Shown: positions 30,914-39,229 of the stretch, in pieces | Position numbering within the stretch: the stretch's first letter is position 1 | How the letters are laid out: every line of letters starts with the position of its first letter | NCBI GenBank assembly: GCA_031266015.1 | Contig: JAISBU010000070.1 | Location: 1 to 51,330 of the forward strand | DNA: 51,330 nucleotides | Reading direction: 5' to 3' | Origin: Prevotellaceae bacterium | Lineage (GTDB): Bacteria; Bacteroidota; Bacteroidia; Bacteroidales; UBA932 | The notes under the pieces: model-generated | What the model was told of the DNA's origin: nothing | Seen by the model: only the letters and a program-made list of their open reading frames with translations | Databases searched by the model: none | Program-made: the position numbers and the translations under genes

Positions 30914-31579
30914 ATGAACGCCATAATTTATAAAGAATGGATTAAGACACGCCGGTTTGTGCTGCTCTTGGGGGTGTTGTTTGCCGCGCTGATTACCTAC
31001 ATTTTTCTGTGGAGCGGACAAATGATGGAAGCCTCCGGCGCTGTTATTATTTGGGAAACAATCATTGGTAAAGATATGCGGCTGGTTGGCTACATTAAAT
31101 ATTTACCTCCCGCAGCAGGCATACTGTTGGCAATAGTACAGTTTGCCCCGGAAATGCAAAGTAAGCGGCTGAAGCTTACCTTGCATCTACCTGTGAATGA
31201 GGGCAAAATGATGTGTGGAATGTTGGGTTACGGGTTTACTGTTTTGCTGGCGCTATTTTCTTTATCCTGCGCTATACTTATGCTGGGGCTGAGCGTACGG
31301 TATGCCCATGAAATTGTTATGGCGAACTTTTGGGTGTCGTTACCGTGGTTTGCAGGAGGGTTATTTACCTATCTGCTAGGCTCTTGGACTTGTCTGGAGC
31401 CGGTTTGGAAACAGCGGATTTTTAATGCTGTAACCGCTGCCTGCCTGGTTGCAACGCTATATACAGATCAAATGTCCGGAGCATACGCTACCTACCTGCC
31501 GTACATGCTGGCGCTGTTGGCCGTGTGCTTCTTCTTCTCACTATACTCCACCGCTCGCTTTAAGGACGGGGTACAGTAG
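30914..31579 (+). CDS. ABC transporter membrane subunit (putative)
   Basis: The 221-residue integral membrane protein shows about six hydrophobic helices (first about 13-32: FVLLLGVLFAALITYIFLW; last about 195-212). An N-terminal amphipathic IIYKEWIKTRR segment resembles the cytoplasmic elbow of ABC-2 permeases. It lies 30 bases after the ATPase gene and 47 before the DUF4857 gene, so it should be the transmembrane partner. There is no periplasmic binding protein nearby, which favours export or envelope remodelling over classical import (inference). Confidence 0.75.
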   Translation: MNAIIYKEWIKTRRFVLLLGVLFAALITYIFLWSGQMMEASGAVIIWETIIGKDMRLVGYIKYLPPAAGILLAIVQFAPEMQSKRLKLTLHLPVNEGKMMCGMLGYGFTVLLALFSLSCAILMLGLSVRYAHEIVMANFWVSLPWFAGGLFTYLLGSWTCLEPVWKQRIFNAVTAACLVATLYTDQMSGAYATYLPYMLALLAVCFFFSLYSTARFKDGVQ

Positions 31580-31626
31580 TAATCTCGACTTTTATCAGCA
31601 TTCAGAATACAAGATTTTAGCATCAA

Positions 31627-32844
31627 ATGAAGTATAAAAATATCATCCGGAGCTGTATAATTGCAGCTACTACGCTGGCCTTACTGTGGGCTATACCGTC
31701 GCTGGTAAGTACGGCTACCTATTCATCTCAGAACCACCCCTTTGTTTACTTCAGCTCAGTGGTTAAGCAATTCTGCTTTAGGAAAACAATAGGCAAGCAA
31801 ACACAACGCTACGATGCTGCAGGCCAAGAGTATACCGAGTCGCAGTTTGACTCCATTATGCCCATGATGTACTATCGCCAGCTGGCTTTGAACGGGCTAA
31901 TGCCCGATAGCATAAATGGAGCGGCAGTTACTCCGCAAATTATCCGGAGCAACAGCTTTATTTTTCGCTATCGTCCGTCGGAAATGAGCCAGCCGCACAT
32001 TGGTTTGTACGTTCTGCTGGAGAGCATGTCCGGTCGTGCTAATTTGCAATCACCCGGCGACGCATTCAGGTTTAAGGATAAGATAGAATTTATTGATATT
32101 CTTGCCAATACCGTTGATCGTGAAAAGAGCGAACTCTATGAGAAAGAGCTGAATAAGCGTGGCTACACTTTCCCAACCCAGTGGGCTTTCGGCGATTTCA
32201 GCACGCAAAAATCATTTGACGAAGGTTACTTTGCACTTGATGCCTCAGGGCAATTTTTCCATATGAAGCAGGTTAGCGGTAAGCCGTTTATCCGCAATAC
32301 CAAAGTGGGAGATAGCATCAGCATTGCGCACTTCTCCATGCTCAACGTTTCCAATAAGCGCTTCTATGGATTTGTATTTGATAATCAGGGGTATATGTAC
32401 ATACTTGAGTCGCCCAGCTACAAGCTGCGTAAGCTGGATTTGCCACCTTTAAGCTTGCATGGCGATGATGTTTTGATAATGGGAAATATGTTTTACTGGA
32501 CAGTTACCGTCACTACGGAGGAGGGTAAAAAATATTTCGCGCTGAATAACGAAACCTTGCAAAAGGTAGATGAATACTTGCTGGATAACAAGACTAACAG
32601 GTGGGATAAAGTGTCGTCATGGCTATTTCCCGCATACATTACATTGTCCGACAACTCGAGCAGGTTTGTACAGCCAAAAGTGCATTTTACTGCGCTTACG
32701 GCATTTGCGCTCAACATCGCCATTGCTCTGATTTTTGCTATATTTGCACGCAAGAAAGTAAACGTGGCCTTTCACGCTGTATACATTCTTGTAACCGGGG
32801 TGGCAGGTTTAATAGCGGTGCTTATTACGCCGGATTTTAAGTAG
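31627..32844 (+). CDS. DUF4857 domain membrane protein
   Basis: The 405-residue protein has one N-terminal transmembrane helix (about 8-25), a large soluble domain (about 30-345), probably periplasmic, and two C-terminal helices (about 357-374 and 383-401). The soluble part matches the layout of DUF4857 proteins of Bacteroidales, which sit beside ABC subunits such as those found here. Repeated short strands (FYGFVFDNQGYMYILESPSY) hint at a beta-propeller-like or WD-type module, but this is a guess. It probably works with the ABC pair at the inner membrane. The function is unknown. Confidence 0.75.
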   Translation: MKYKNIIRSCIIAATTLALLWAIPSLVSTATYSSQNHPFVYFSSVVKQFCFRKTIGKQTQRYDAAGQEYTESQFDSIMPMMYYRQLALNGLMPDSINGAAVTPQIIRSNSFIFRYRPSEMSQPHIGLYVLLESMSGRANLQSPGDAFRFKDKIEFIDILANTVDREKSELYEKELNKRGYTFPTQWAFGDFSTQKSFDEGYFALDASGQFFHMKQVSGKPFIRNTKVGDSISIAHFSMLNVSNKRFYGFVFDNQGYMYILESPSYKLRKLDLPPLSLHGDDVLIMGNMFYWTVTVTTEEGKKYFALNNETLQKVDEYLLDNKTNRWDKVSSWLFPAYITLSDNSSRFVQPKVHFTALTAFALNIAIALIFAIFARKKVNVAFHAVYILVTGVAGLIAVLITPDFK

Positions 32845-32881
32845 AAAGATTAATCAACAACATAAACCAACAACATAAATC

Positions 32882-33430
32882 ATGAAAAACATTCTTCTGA
32901 TATTGGCTGTTGCCCTGCTGGTAACAGCATGTGGCAATGGTGGGAAAAAAGGAAAGTCAGCGAGCGAAGTTAACGCTGCCGCAAAAACCGAAACTTCTGT
33001 ACTTGCCTCGTCGTTTAGCGTAGATACGCTAATGCATGTAGCCGATTCGTACATTAGCAAACCCATTAGCGTACATGGCTTTGTTACGCACGTGTGTAAA
33101 CATTCGGGCAAGCGCTGTTTCATCGTTGACGAAAATCAAAAATATTCTATACGGGTAGAGGCTAAAGAAGGTATTGGCGGTTTTAACCGTGAGCTGGTAG
33201 GCTCGCAGATTGTAGCCAAAGGCGTACTGCGTGAGCGTAGGTTGAGCCAACAAGAAATTGCAAGTATGGAAGCTGCAACCAACAAGAAAAAAGCAGAGGA
33301 CGGCTCTGCGGAAACTTGCGCGGCAGAGCTGAGCAACATTGCTAAAATGCGCAGCTGGATGAAAGAACGTGGCAAAGATTACTATGCAATTTACTACGTA
33401 GACGGCAACGAATATGAGGTGGTGGATTAA
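32882..33430 (+). CDS. Lipoprotein with OB-fold-like domain and C-x-H-x4-C motif
   Basis: This is a small lipoprotein (182 residues): signal MKNILLILAVALLVTAC with lipobox VTAC and C17, followed by a G/K-rich linker without acidic residues, so a periplasm-facing location is more likely than the surface. Residues about 60-125 look like an OB-fold of the tRNA_anti-like type (ISVHGFVTHV, YSIRVEAKEG, SQIVAKGVLRE). The segment C72-K-H-S-G-K-R-C79 offers two cysteines and a histidine that could bind metal or haem or form a disulfide. The C-terminus is helical. Its coding end overlaps the next gene by 17 bases, indicating coupling. The role is unknown; a metal-handling or redox task in the locus is an inference. 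Confidence 0.7.
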   Translation: MKNILLILAVALLVTACGNGGKKGKSASEVNAAAKTETSVLASSFSVDTLMHVADSYISKPISVHGFVTHVCKHSGKRCFIVDENQKYSIRVEAKEGIGGFNRELVGSQIVAKGVLRERRLSQQEIASMEAATNKKKAEDGSAETCAAELSNIAKMRSWMKERGKDYYAIYYVDGNEYEVVD

Positions 33431-33971
33431 TAGCCCGGAGTTCGTCAAGTGGGTAAGAATCATCCATCGGGACTTGGGTTATTTGATGGTAGGAGTATGC
33501 CTGGTATATGGAGTATCGGGAATAATGCTCAATCGCATGAAGGATGGGAAAGACATGGCGCACAAGGTACGAAAAAGCCATGTTGCTTTAGATAAAGAGT
33601 TGTCCAGGGAACAGCTAACACAAGTCTGGAGTAATAATCCCGGTTTGCCCGCGCTAAACAGGGTGATGAACAGCGGCGATCGTAAATATCAAATTATGCT
33701 CAAGGGCGGCATTGGTGTTTATGATGTGCCCACGGGTGAGGTTCAGTACGAAGTAAGCAATAAACGAGCTTTGGTGTACTGGATAAACAGGTTGCACTAT
33801 AATCGTGTGAGAGGATGGTCTTTTATGGCAGATTTTTTCGCTGTATCATTAATCTTCTTTGCACTATCGGGGCTCCTTATGGTTAAGGGTAAAAACAGCG
33901 TGCTGAAAAGAGGAAAATGGTATTTGCTGATCGGATTACTTATTCCTGTTGTGTACATACTGCTATCGTAG
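33414..33971 (+). CDS. PepSY-associated TM helix protein
   Basis: The 185 residues resemble a compact PepSY-TM protein: an N-terminal WVRIIHRDLGYLMVGVCLVYGVSGIML helix region (about 11-37, positions as broken pieces HRDLGY and VYGVSGI), a periplasmic PepSY-like domain (about 45-120), then two more helices (about 138-155 and 165-183). Proteins of this class are found with siderophore and haem receptors, some as ferric reductases; this one has a conserved-looking histidine next to the first helix and another (RLHYNRVRGW) before the second. It ends the locus and is followed by a strong terminator. The start overlaps the upstream lipoprotein gene by 17 bases. Its presence favours an iron- or redox-related role for the whole locus. 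Confidence 0.8.
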   Translation: MRWWINSPEFVKWVRIIHRDLGYLMVGVCLVYGVSGIMLNRMKDGKDMAHKVRKSHVALDKELSREQLTQVWSNNPGLPALNRVMNSGDRKYQIMLKGGIGVYDVPTGEVQYEVSNKRALVYWINRLHYNRVRGWSFMADFFAVSLIFFALSGLLMVKGKNSVLKRGKWYLLIGLLIPVVYILLS

Positions 33972-33991
33972 CATTGTTAGGTTATATGAAG

Positions 33992-34030
33992 AAAAAGCGA
34001 GGAGCAAATTTTATTGCTCCTCGCTTTTTT
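33992..34030 (+). terminator. Intrinsic terminator of the TonB/ABC locus
   Basis: A thirteen-base-pair stem (GCGAGGAGCAA core with flanking A/T pairs) with a short loop is followed by six T, twenty bases after the PepSY-type gene. It also faces the converging ornithine-cyclodeaminase-like gene. No other feature is seen from 34031 to 34148. Confidence 0.85.
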
Positions 34031-34148
34031 GTAGAGTTTCCCCTTTACTAGAAAATAATTTTGCACCGGCATATCCGGCAATGGTGTGCCTCAGCGCTCC
34101 GCCGTCACAAGTACGTATCGATAGCTTATCTGTTATTACATTGCAGGG

Positions 34149-35102
34149 TTACATCCAAAATTTACATGCAGGCGCACTTAAAGAGTGCTCCTTAAAGGTT
34201 GGGCTGGCGCTGCTCATCAGCAGGTTGTAAATTTTTGAGGCAAAGTAAATATCGTGTAGCGCAATGCCAATGTTGTAGGCTATTATTCGCTCCTTATCAG
34301 CGGTGCGCCCTTTGTTTTTGCCCAGTAATACAGCAGATAGCTCTACAAAGGATTTAAATTTGTTGAAGTGTTTGAATTCTTGCACATGCGCAGTGTCATC
34401 GGCAGCTATTTTATCAAAAAACAAATCGCAGTTCTGAAACCCTCGAGTGTGCACCGGCACTAGCAGCACTCCCTCTTTGAAGGTTTCGTCTGGGGCAATT
34501 TGCTCCTCTGCGCTTGTAATGCAGGATACTACTACATCTGCCCCTTGAATTAAGGCGGCGGCAGAAGCTGCAATTGTAAAGCTGGCGTTGGGGTAGGATT
34601 GAAATCGTTGTATAAACTCATGCTCTTGCCCCTTATAGGCTAGCAAACGGATTTCAAAATGCTCTTCTTTTGCCGACTCCAAAAGGCACAGTAGGGTTGC
34701 TCTTGCCGTGTTGCCTAAGCCCATAAAGGCGTAGCGCTTAGCGTTGGCGCTGCGTAGCGTGAGTATGGATAGCGCTGCCACGGCGCCTGTGCGCATGGCG
34801 GTAATCCAGGCGGCATCCATGAGCGCCAACAGCTTTCCTTCTGCTGTGTCGTAAAGCAGTATTTCGCTCAGCAGAGAGGGCGTGTTGTGAGGGTACCTGT
34901 AAACCTCCTTTACGCCAAACCTGTTTATCGAAGGTATCAAGCAGGGCATGGTGTTGAAAAAGATGCTCCCGGGCTGCTTGATGCTTATTTTGGCGGGCAG
35001 CTCAACGTTGTACTTTAGCTTAAAAGCCTCCTCTACCCAGCTTACGCACAGGGCAGGGCTAATGTTGAGCGACGATATGGCGTTATGGTCAATAATTTTC
35101 AT
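34149..35102 (-). CDS. Ornithine cyclodeaminase / mu-crystallin family protein
   Basis: The 317 residues match the NAD(P)-dependent ornithine cyclodeaminase/mu-crystallin fold. The substrate half has FNTMPCLIPS, GVKEVYRYP, LLALMDAAWITAMRTGA (R and D of this segment are family landmarks), then the Rossmann loop MGLGNTARA (about 126-134) and VVSCITSAEE. Members interconvert amino acids and imines: ornithine to proline, alanine or lysine dehydrogenation, or reactions in siderophore and antibiotic building blocks. Which one applies cannot be read here. It is the last of a three-gene minus-strand set, three bases after the fusion gene, so both probably act on one pathway. Confidence 0.85.
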   Translation of the reverse strand: MKIIDHNAISSLNISPALCVSWVEEAFKLKYNVELPAKISIKQPGSIFFNTMPCLIPSINRFGVKEVYRYPHNTPSLLSEILLYDTAEGKLLALMDAAWITAMRTGAVAALSILTLRSANAKRYAFMGLGNTARATLLCLLESAKEEHFEIRLLAYKGQEHEFIQRFQSYPNASFTIAASAAALIQGADVVVSCITSAEEQIAPDETFKEGVLLVPVHTRGFQNCDLFFDKIAADDTAHVQEFKHFNKFKSFVELSAVLLGKNKGRTADKERIIAYNIGIALHDIYFASKIYNLLMSSASPTFKEHSLSAPACKFWM

Positions 35103-35104
35103 GC

Positions 35105-36910
35105 TTAGAGTAATTTTAAACAGTCCAGCAGCTTCGCATTATCCTCGCTGCTTCTCACGGCTATGCGAATGTAGCTGGCGTTACTGAATCCCTTTTTTGC
35201 AGCGCAGTCTTTAATGAGGATATTTTTTTCCAGCAGCTGCTGGGCCAGCTCTTGAGAGGTGTACTTGTCCGTAACCTTGCAAAGGAAGTAGCTGGCTTGC
35301 GATGGGAATACCTGTAGCCAGCTTATTTGTTGCAGCTGGGCAAAAAAGTCATTTCTTACCTCCCTAAATTGACGGCAGGCTGCCTTATAGTGCCGCTCAT
35401 ACTTGCCGTAAATTTGCATGTAGAATTCGGCAAAGGAGTTGATGTTCCAAATGGCCACATCCTTCTTTACTTGGGCAACCAGCTGGGCGTTTGAAGAGGC
35501 CAGTATGCCCAGTCTTAACCCAGGTACTCCGTACGATTTTGATATGGACTTAATGACGAGCAGGTTGTCAAACTGCTCTAAAGTGGAGTTCTCTATTAGC
35601 GTGCTGCCGGTGTCGTCTTCGGCAAAGTCAACAAACGATTCGTCCACAATAAAGCGTATGCCTTTTTGCTGCGTCCATTGGCAGAGCTCAATGATATCCT
35701 TGTGAGGAATGTAGCTGCCCGATGGGTTGTCGGGGTTTACGAGCAGGAGCGCAGCTATGTCTTTGCTGTCAAAGTAGCTTATCAGGTCCTTTGCCGTGTA
35801 GGTAAATCCAGGATTGCCGGGGATAAAAACCTCCATCTGCCGGCTATCGTAGCGGTTGGCGTACTCCTCAAAGCTGGGAGAAATGGCGCCAACGATACCG
35901 CTTAGCTTTTCCATTACGCTCTTAATGAGCTCCGCGGCTCCATTCCCCACCACGCAGTAGTGAGGCTTAACACCCCAATTTTTAGCGGCCAGCAGGCTGT
36001 TTACCTGCATCCCCGACGGGTAGGCGCCTATTAGCCGCTCAAAGTTTGATTTGAGCTCCGCCAGCAATTTTGCATTGGGAAAGTAGGGGTTCACCAGGTA
36101 GCAGAAGTCCAAAAGCAAGGGGTAACGCCAGTAGCCGCCGTAGCGCTGGCTTACTTTTTGCAGCCTCTGCTCTTTGTCGGCAAAGATAGATGCGGCAATA
36201 TCTAAGTCCTGGACATCGTCAATCTCGTACCACGCATCATCGGTTAAGCGCAGAACCTTCAGCTCAGGCCTGTCCAGCAGCGTTATTACGCGAAGCACCT
36301 GCTCATAGTACTCATTTCTGCCCAACGCCTTGCAGTACGCCTCAAGAAAAGGGACGTAGTAGCTGGCCGAAAAATCCTTGCTAAGCTTATAGATGTTAAC
36401 GGTTTTGTAGTAGTGGGGAATTTCTTCAAAAGAAAACTGCTCCGGCGATATAAACTTTTTTATGTAGTCCTCTTTATCCAGAATCACCACCGTTCCGTCC
36501 ATCCAGCTTTCAAACTTGGCCACCAGCGCCAGGTTCGGATACCCGGCGGCCAGCAGCTTGTCCAGCACAGAGTCCTCAAAAATCAAATCAGACTCAAAAA
36601 GAATAGTTTCCTGCTCCGTAAGGTACTCCTTGGCCAGGTAGAGCGAGTAGATGTTGTTGGTGCAATCGTAAATGGAATTTTCTACGAAAACAATGGGGAT
36701 GCCGATTTGAAGCGTGCCCACGTAGTCTTTCAGCTTTTCCCCCTCATAGCCCACCACCATCACCACCCTGTCAAAGCGCCTGGCCGCTATCTGGTGCAGC
36801 ATCCTTTCAATGAGCGTAGCGCCGTTAACGCTAACCATGCACTTGGTGTTGTGAGAGGTCAGCTCGCCAAGCCGCTTTCCCATTCCTGCCGCGAGTATAA
36901 CTGCCTGCAT
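35105..36910 (-). CDS. Nucleotidyltransferase fused to PLP aminotransferase-fold enzyme
   Basis: This is a two-domain cytoplasmic enzyme of 601 residues. Residues 1 to about 240 form a LicC/COG1213-type nucleotidyltransferase: LAAGMGKRL (6-14), TKCMVSVNG, CTNNIYSLYLAKEYL, ESDLIF and WYEIDDVQDL, the pattern of CTP:phosphocholine-type cytidylyltransferases. Residues about 250-601 form a fold-type I PLP enzyme of the HisC/CobD kind: VVGNGAAELI, NPDNPSGSYI, VDESFVDF and SISKSYGVPGLRLG with predicted Schiff-base lysine K458. Fusions of this type could make an amino-alcohol or aminophosphonate and activate it as a CDP derivative. A transaminase or a CobD-like decarboxylase are both possible. A methyltransferase gene lies upstream and an ornithine-cyclodeaminase-like gene three bases downstream. 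The substrate is unknown. Confidence 0.85.
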   Translation of the reverse strand: MQAVILAAGMGKRLGELTSHNTKCMVSVNGATLIERMLHQIAARRFDRVVMVVGYEGEKLKDYVGTLQIGIPIVFVENSIYDCTNNIYSLYLAKEYLTEQETILFESDLIFEDSVLDKLLAAGYPNLALVAKFESWMDGTVVILDKEDYIKKFISPEQFSFEEIPHYYKTVNIYKLSKDFSASYYVPFLEAYCKALGRNEYYEQVLRVITLLDRPELKVLRLTDDAWYEIDDVQDLDIAASIFADKEQRLQKVSQRYGGYWRYPLLLDFCYLVNPYFPNAKLLAELKSNFERLIGAYPSGMQVNSLLAAKNWGVKPHYCVVGNGAAELIKSVMEKLSGIVGAISPSFEEYANRYDSRQMEVFIPGNPGFTYTAKDLISYFDSKDIAALLLVNPDNPSGSYIPHKDIIELCQWTQQKGIRFIVDESFVDFAEDDTGSTLIENSTLEQFDNLLVIKSISKSYGVPGLRLGILASSNAQLVAQVKKDVAIWNINSFAEFYMQIYGKYERHYKAACRQFREVRNDFFAQLQQISWLQVFPSQASYFLCKVTDKYTSQELAQQLLEKNILIKDCAAKKGFSNASYIRIAVRSSEDNAKLLDCLKLL

Positions 36911-36945
36911 TCCTTACGATTTTTATATTTTTACATGGAAACCGT

Positions 36946-37725
36946 TTACGCTTTTTCAAAAATTGCAGCAATGCTACCTTTTCTTGCCTCCAAGTAGGTG
37001 GAGTGCAGCAGCCTGAAACCGTTGCCCTCAAAAAGCTGCAGGTACTCCTTTTCGGTGCGGTAGTAGGCCACGTACGATTTTACGTATACGTACTGCGCGC
37101 TTGTATTGTGCGTTATGGAATCTTTTACTATCAGCTTGGCCTGCGGTTTCATGGAGCGGCCTACGTTTTTAACGATGGCGGCAGCGTTAGGAATATCAAT
37201 GTAGGTTAAAAGGCCCAGCATCATAAACGCATCATACCTGTCGGCAGGCAGCTGCAGCCGCTCTGCAGCTGCCTGCCTGAAGTCAACGTTTTTTATGCCC
37301 ATTTTTGCAGCCGTCTCTTTCGCCATGCCGATCATATCTGCTGATAAATCAAAGGCCTCTACTTGCTTTACCCTGTCGGCAATGAGGAATGAAAAATCGC
37401 CGGAGGCACACGCCAAATCGCATACTGTAAAGTCTTTTGAGAGCTGCGGCGCAAAAGCGGTTTCGATGTACGGCGCTAGCCTGTTGTAGCGCTCAGGCGT
37501 GGCAACTTTTGCCTGCCAGCAGCTTTGCCTTTGCCACCAGCGTGCGCTAGCGGTGCGATGTGTGGGGACTACCTTTAAAAATTCCTCTCTATCGGTAGTG
37601 TACACCTTTCCTGTTAGCATCAGCCTCAGCTTGAGCAGAAGCAGGCGTACTGCAGGAGGGCTTACCGCAAGCAGCTTTTTGCAGCAGATGAAAACAAAAT
37701 ACGCAACGACATTTCTCTTTTTCAT
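36946..37725 (-). CDS. SAM-dependent methyltransferase, class I
   Basis: The 259-residue protein has a hydrophobic, basic N-terminus (about 1-35) that may touch the membrane, then a class I methyltransferase core: motif I VCDLACASGDF (about 106-116, with A/C replacing the first two glycines of the usual GxGxG), motif II VEAFDLSADMI, a YDAFMMLGLLTYI post-I strand and MKPQAKLIVKDS. The acceptor is not evident; possibilities are an amino group of the product of the adjacent fusion enzyme or a lipid head group. It is the first gene of the three-gene minus-strand set, 35 bases before the fusion gene. Confidence 0.8.
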   Translation of the reverse strand: MKKRNVVAYFVFICCKKLLAVSPPAVRLLLLKLRLMLTGKVYTTDREEFLKVVPTHRTASARWWQRQSCWQAKVATPERYNRLAPYIETAFAPQLSKDFTVCDLACASGDFSFLIADRVKQVEAFDLSADMIGMAKETAAKMGIKNVDFRQAAAERLQLPADRYDAFMMLGLLTYIDIPNAAAIVKNVGRSMKPQAKLIVKDSITHNTSAQYVYVKSYVAYYRTEKEYLQLFEGNGFRLLHSTYLEARKGSIAAIFEKA

Positions 37726-37903
37726 AACTGTTGTTTTTTTAATTAGCTTAAAAATCCACTATCTGCCAAAGCTTAATAGCATGGACATGGGCAATACGCC
37801 TGTCCGGTGGCGGCTGACAGTAGCGGGTTTTTCCGCTGGATTAGCTTGTACTTCATAACCTTTTGCCGTTTAGCTGGTTAATAGTAAATAATAGTTCATA
37901 AAT

Positions 37904-37944
37904 AAAAAAAGCCGCCGTTCCCGGTAAAAAGTCGGGAGCGACGG
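37904..37944 (-). terminator. Terminator-like hairpin (minus strand)
   Basis: A twelve-base-pair stem with one mismatch (37912-37923 with 37933-37944) has a seven-base U-run on the minus strand (A run 37904-37910). No gene immediately upstream on that strand is visible, so it may end a lost or non-coding transcript arising near the GT tract. Confidence 0.55.
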
Positions 37945-38012
37945 TTGTATATATGTAAAAAATGCTGTTCCTTTGTGCTTTTTCAGCACGAGGGCGGGTG
38001 GGACTACAGGGA

Positions 38013-38070
<58 letters not shown>

Positions 38071-38083
38071 ATAAGAAATTCCG

Positions 38084-38112
38084 ACACTGCCAAAGGTTTG
38101 GCGGTGTTTTTT
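38084..38112 (+). terminator. Terminator-like hairpin (plus strand)
   Basis: An A-C-A-C-T-G-C-C stem pairs with GGCGGTGT across an AT-rich loop and is followed by six T. It points away from the GT tract, opposite in orientation to the hairpin at 37904-37944. No plus-strand gene precedes it. Confidence 0.55.
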
Positions 38113-38420
38113 GCGGTATACTTATAAACAACTGAGGTCATATGCTGTTGAAAACCAAAGGTCAAATGTAGCGCAAATATAAATAAAATTTACCATTTAA
38201 CCATTTACTATTTATAGTCGATGGTTAACAGTCAGTAAACCCACGTCATTGCAGGTAAAGGTGGGACGTCAGGCTAGGTTTGCCAATGTACAGGAAATAA
38301 AAAAGATGACGGGAGTTTTTGAAGGAAATGTGCGGCGGTAGAGTTGGAAGAATTTTTAGTAAAAGAGATTAATTCAACGGAGAGGAGCTCTCGCATGATT
38401 TTAAATGAATCCGTAAAAAT

Positions 38421-38459
38421 AAGAAATCCCCCTTTGCTTCGAGCAAAGGGGGATTTCTT
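38421..38459 (-). terminator. Intrinsic terminator of rpsF-rpsR-rplI
   Basis: Eighteen-base perfect arms (38421-38438, 38442-38459) with a three-base loop lie 17 bases after the rplI stop. The stem's outer A/T pairs supply the U-run. Its symmetry would let it act in both directions. Confidence 0.85.
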
Positions 38460-38476
38460 TTGGTTTTTGCAATATC

Positions 38477-38923
38477 TTACTCCACCGCAACCTCAAAATC
38501 AATCTTTACCTTAACATCACGGTGAAGCTTAATTTCTGCGGAGTACCTGCCAAGCTCCTTAATTTGATTTTCGGCAATGGTAATGTGACGGCGTTCAATG
38601 ACATAACCTTTAGCCTCCAGCGCCTCGGCAATTTGCAGCGTGTTGATGGAACCAAAAATCTTTCCGGTTGAGCTGGCCTTAGCGCCAAGGGTAAGCGATA
38701 GGCCTTCCATCTTGGCAGCCAATGCTTGAGCATCTGCCTTAATTTTGGCTTCCTTGTGGGCGCGTTGCCTTAAGTTCTCGGCATGCACCTTGCGGGCAGA
38801 TTCCGTTGCCAGCGTAGCGTAGCCTTGTGGAATAAGGTAGTTGGCGGCGTAGCCGTTGCGTACCTTTACTATATCGTCTTTGCTGCCCAACTTGGCAACA
38901 TCTTGTTTCAGAATTACTTCCAT
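38477..38923 (-). CDS. rplI: 50S ribosomal protein bL9
   Basis: bL9 binds 23S rRNA at the base of the L1 stalk. The 148 residues show the N-terminal signature VILKQDVAKLGSKDDIVKVRNGYAANYLIP (broken here into the L9 block at residues 3-32), a long central helix (about 40-75) and a C-terminal domain with GSINTLQIAEAL. Length is standard. An AGGAGG at plus 38933-38938, nine bases before the ATG, is a full Shine-Dalgarno site, unusual for this phylum. It is third in the rpsF-rpsR-rplI operon. Confidence 0.98.
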   Translation of the reverse strand: MEVILKQDVAKLGSKDDIVKVRNGYAANYLIPQGYATLATESARKVHAENLRQRAHKEAKIKADAQALAAKMEGLSLTLGAKASSTGKIFGSINTLQIAEALEAKGYVIERRHITIAENQIKELGRYSAEIKLHRDVKVKIDFEVAVE

Positions 38924-38932
38924 TGTTGTGTT

Positions 38933-38938
38933 CCTCCT
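38933..38938 (-). promoter_or_regulatory. Strong Shine-Dalgarno site of rplI
   Basis: AGGAGG nine bases upstream of the rplI ATG. Most genes in the window have no such site, so this one is exceptional. Confidence 0.8.
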
Positions 38939-38948
38939 CTTTTAAAAA

Positions 38949-39227
38949 TTACTTAAGCAGGTCGGATACGTAAGGCAACAATGCCAGGTGGCGTGCGCGC
39001 TTAACGGCTTGTGAAACTCTGCGTTGAAATTTGAGCGATGTACCGGTGAGGCGGCGAGGAAGAATCTTACCTTGCTCGTTCAAGAAGCGCTTCAAAAATT
39101 CAGGATCCTTGTAGTCAATATACTTAATACCGGCCTTCTTAAACCGGCAGTATTTCTTCTTTTTTACCTCTACCGCAACGGGGTTAAGGTACCTAACTTC
39201 GTTGTTATTTGCTTTTGCTACTGCCAT
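38949..39227 (-). CDS. rpsR: 30S ribosomal protein bS18
   Basis: bS18 pairs with bS6 on the 30S platform. The 92 residues carry the S18 core [17 protein letters not shown] and [19 protein letters not shown] (in pieces), ending in [13 protein letters not shown]. The N-terminal 20 residues are the extension often seen in Bacteroidota. The ATG is preceded at seven bases by AGGAGG (plus 39235-39240), which lies within the last codons of rpsF. Stop-to-start distance to rpsF is two bases. Confidence 0.98.
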   Translation of the reverse strand: MAVAKANNNEVRYLNPVAVEVKKKKYCRFKKAGIKYIDYKDPEFLKRFLNEQGKILPRRLTGTSLKFQRRVSQAVKRARHLALLPYVSDLLK

Positions 39228-39229
39228 GG

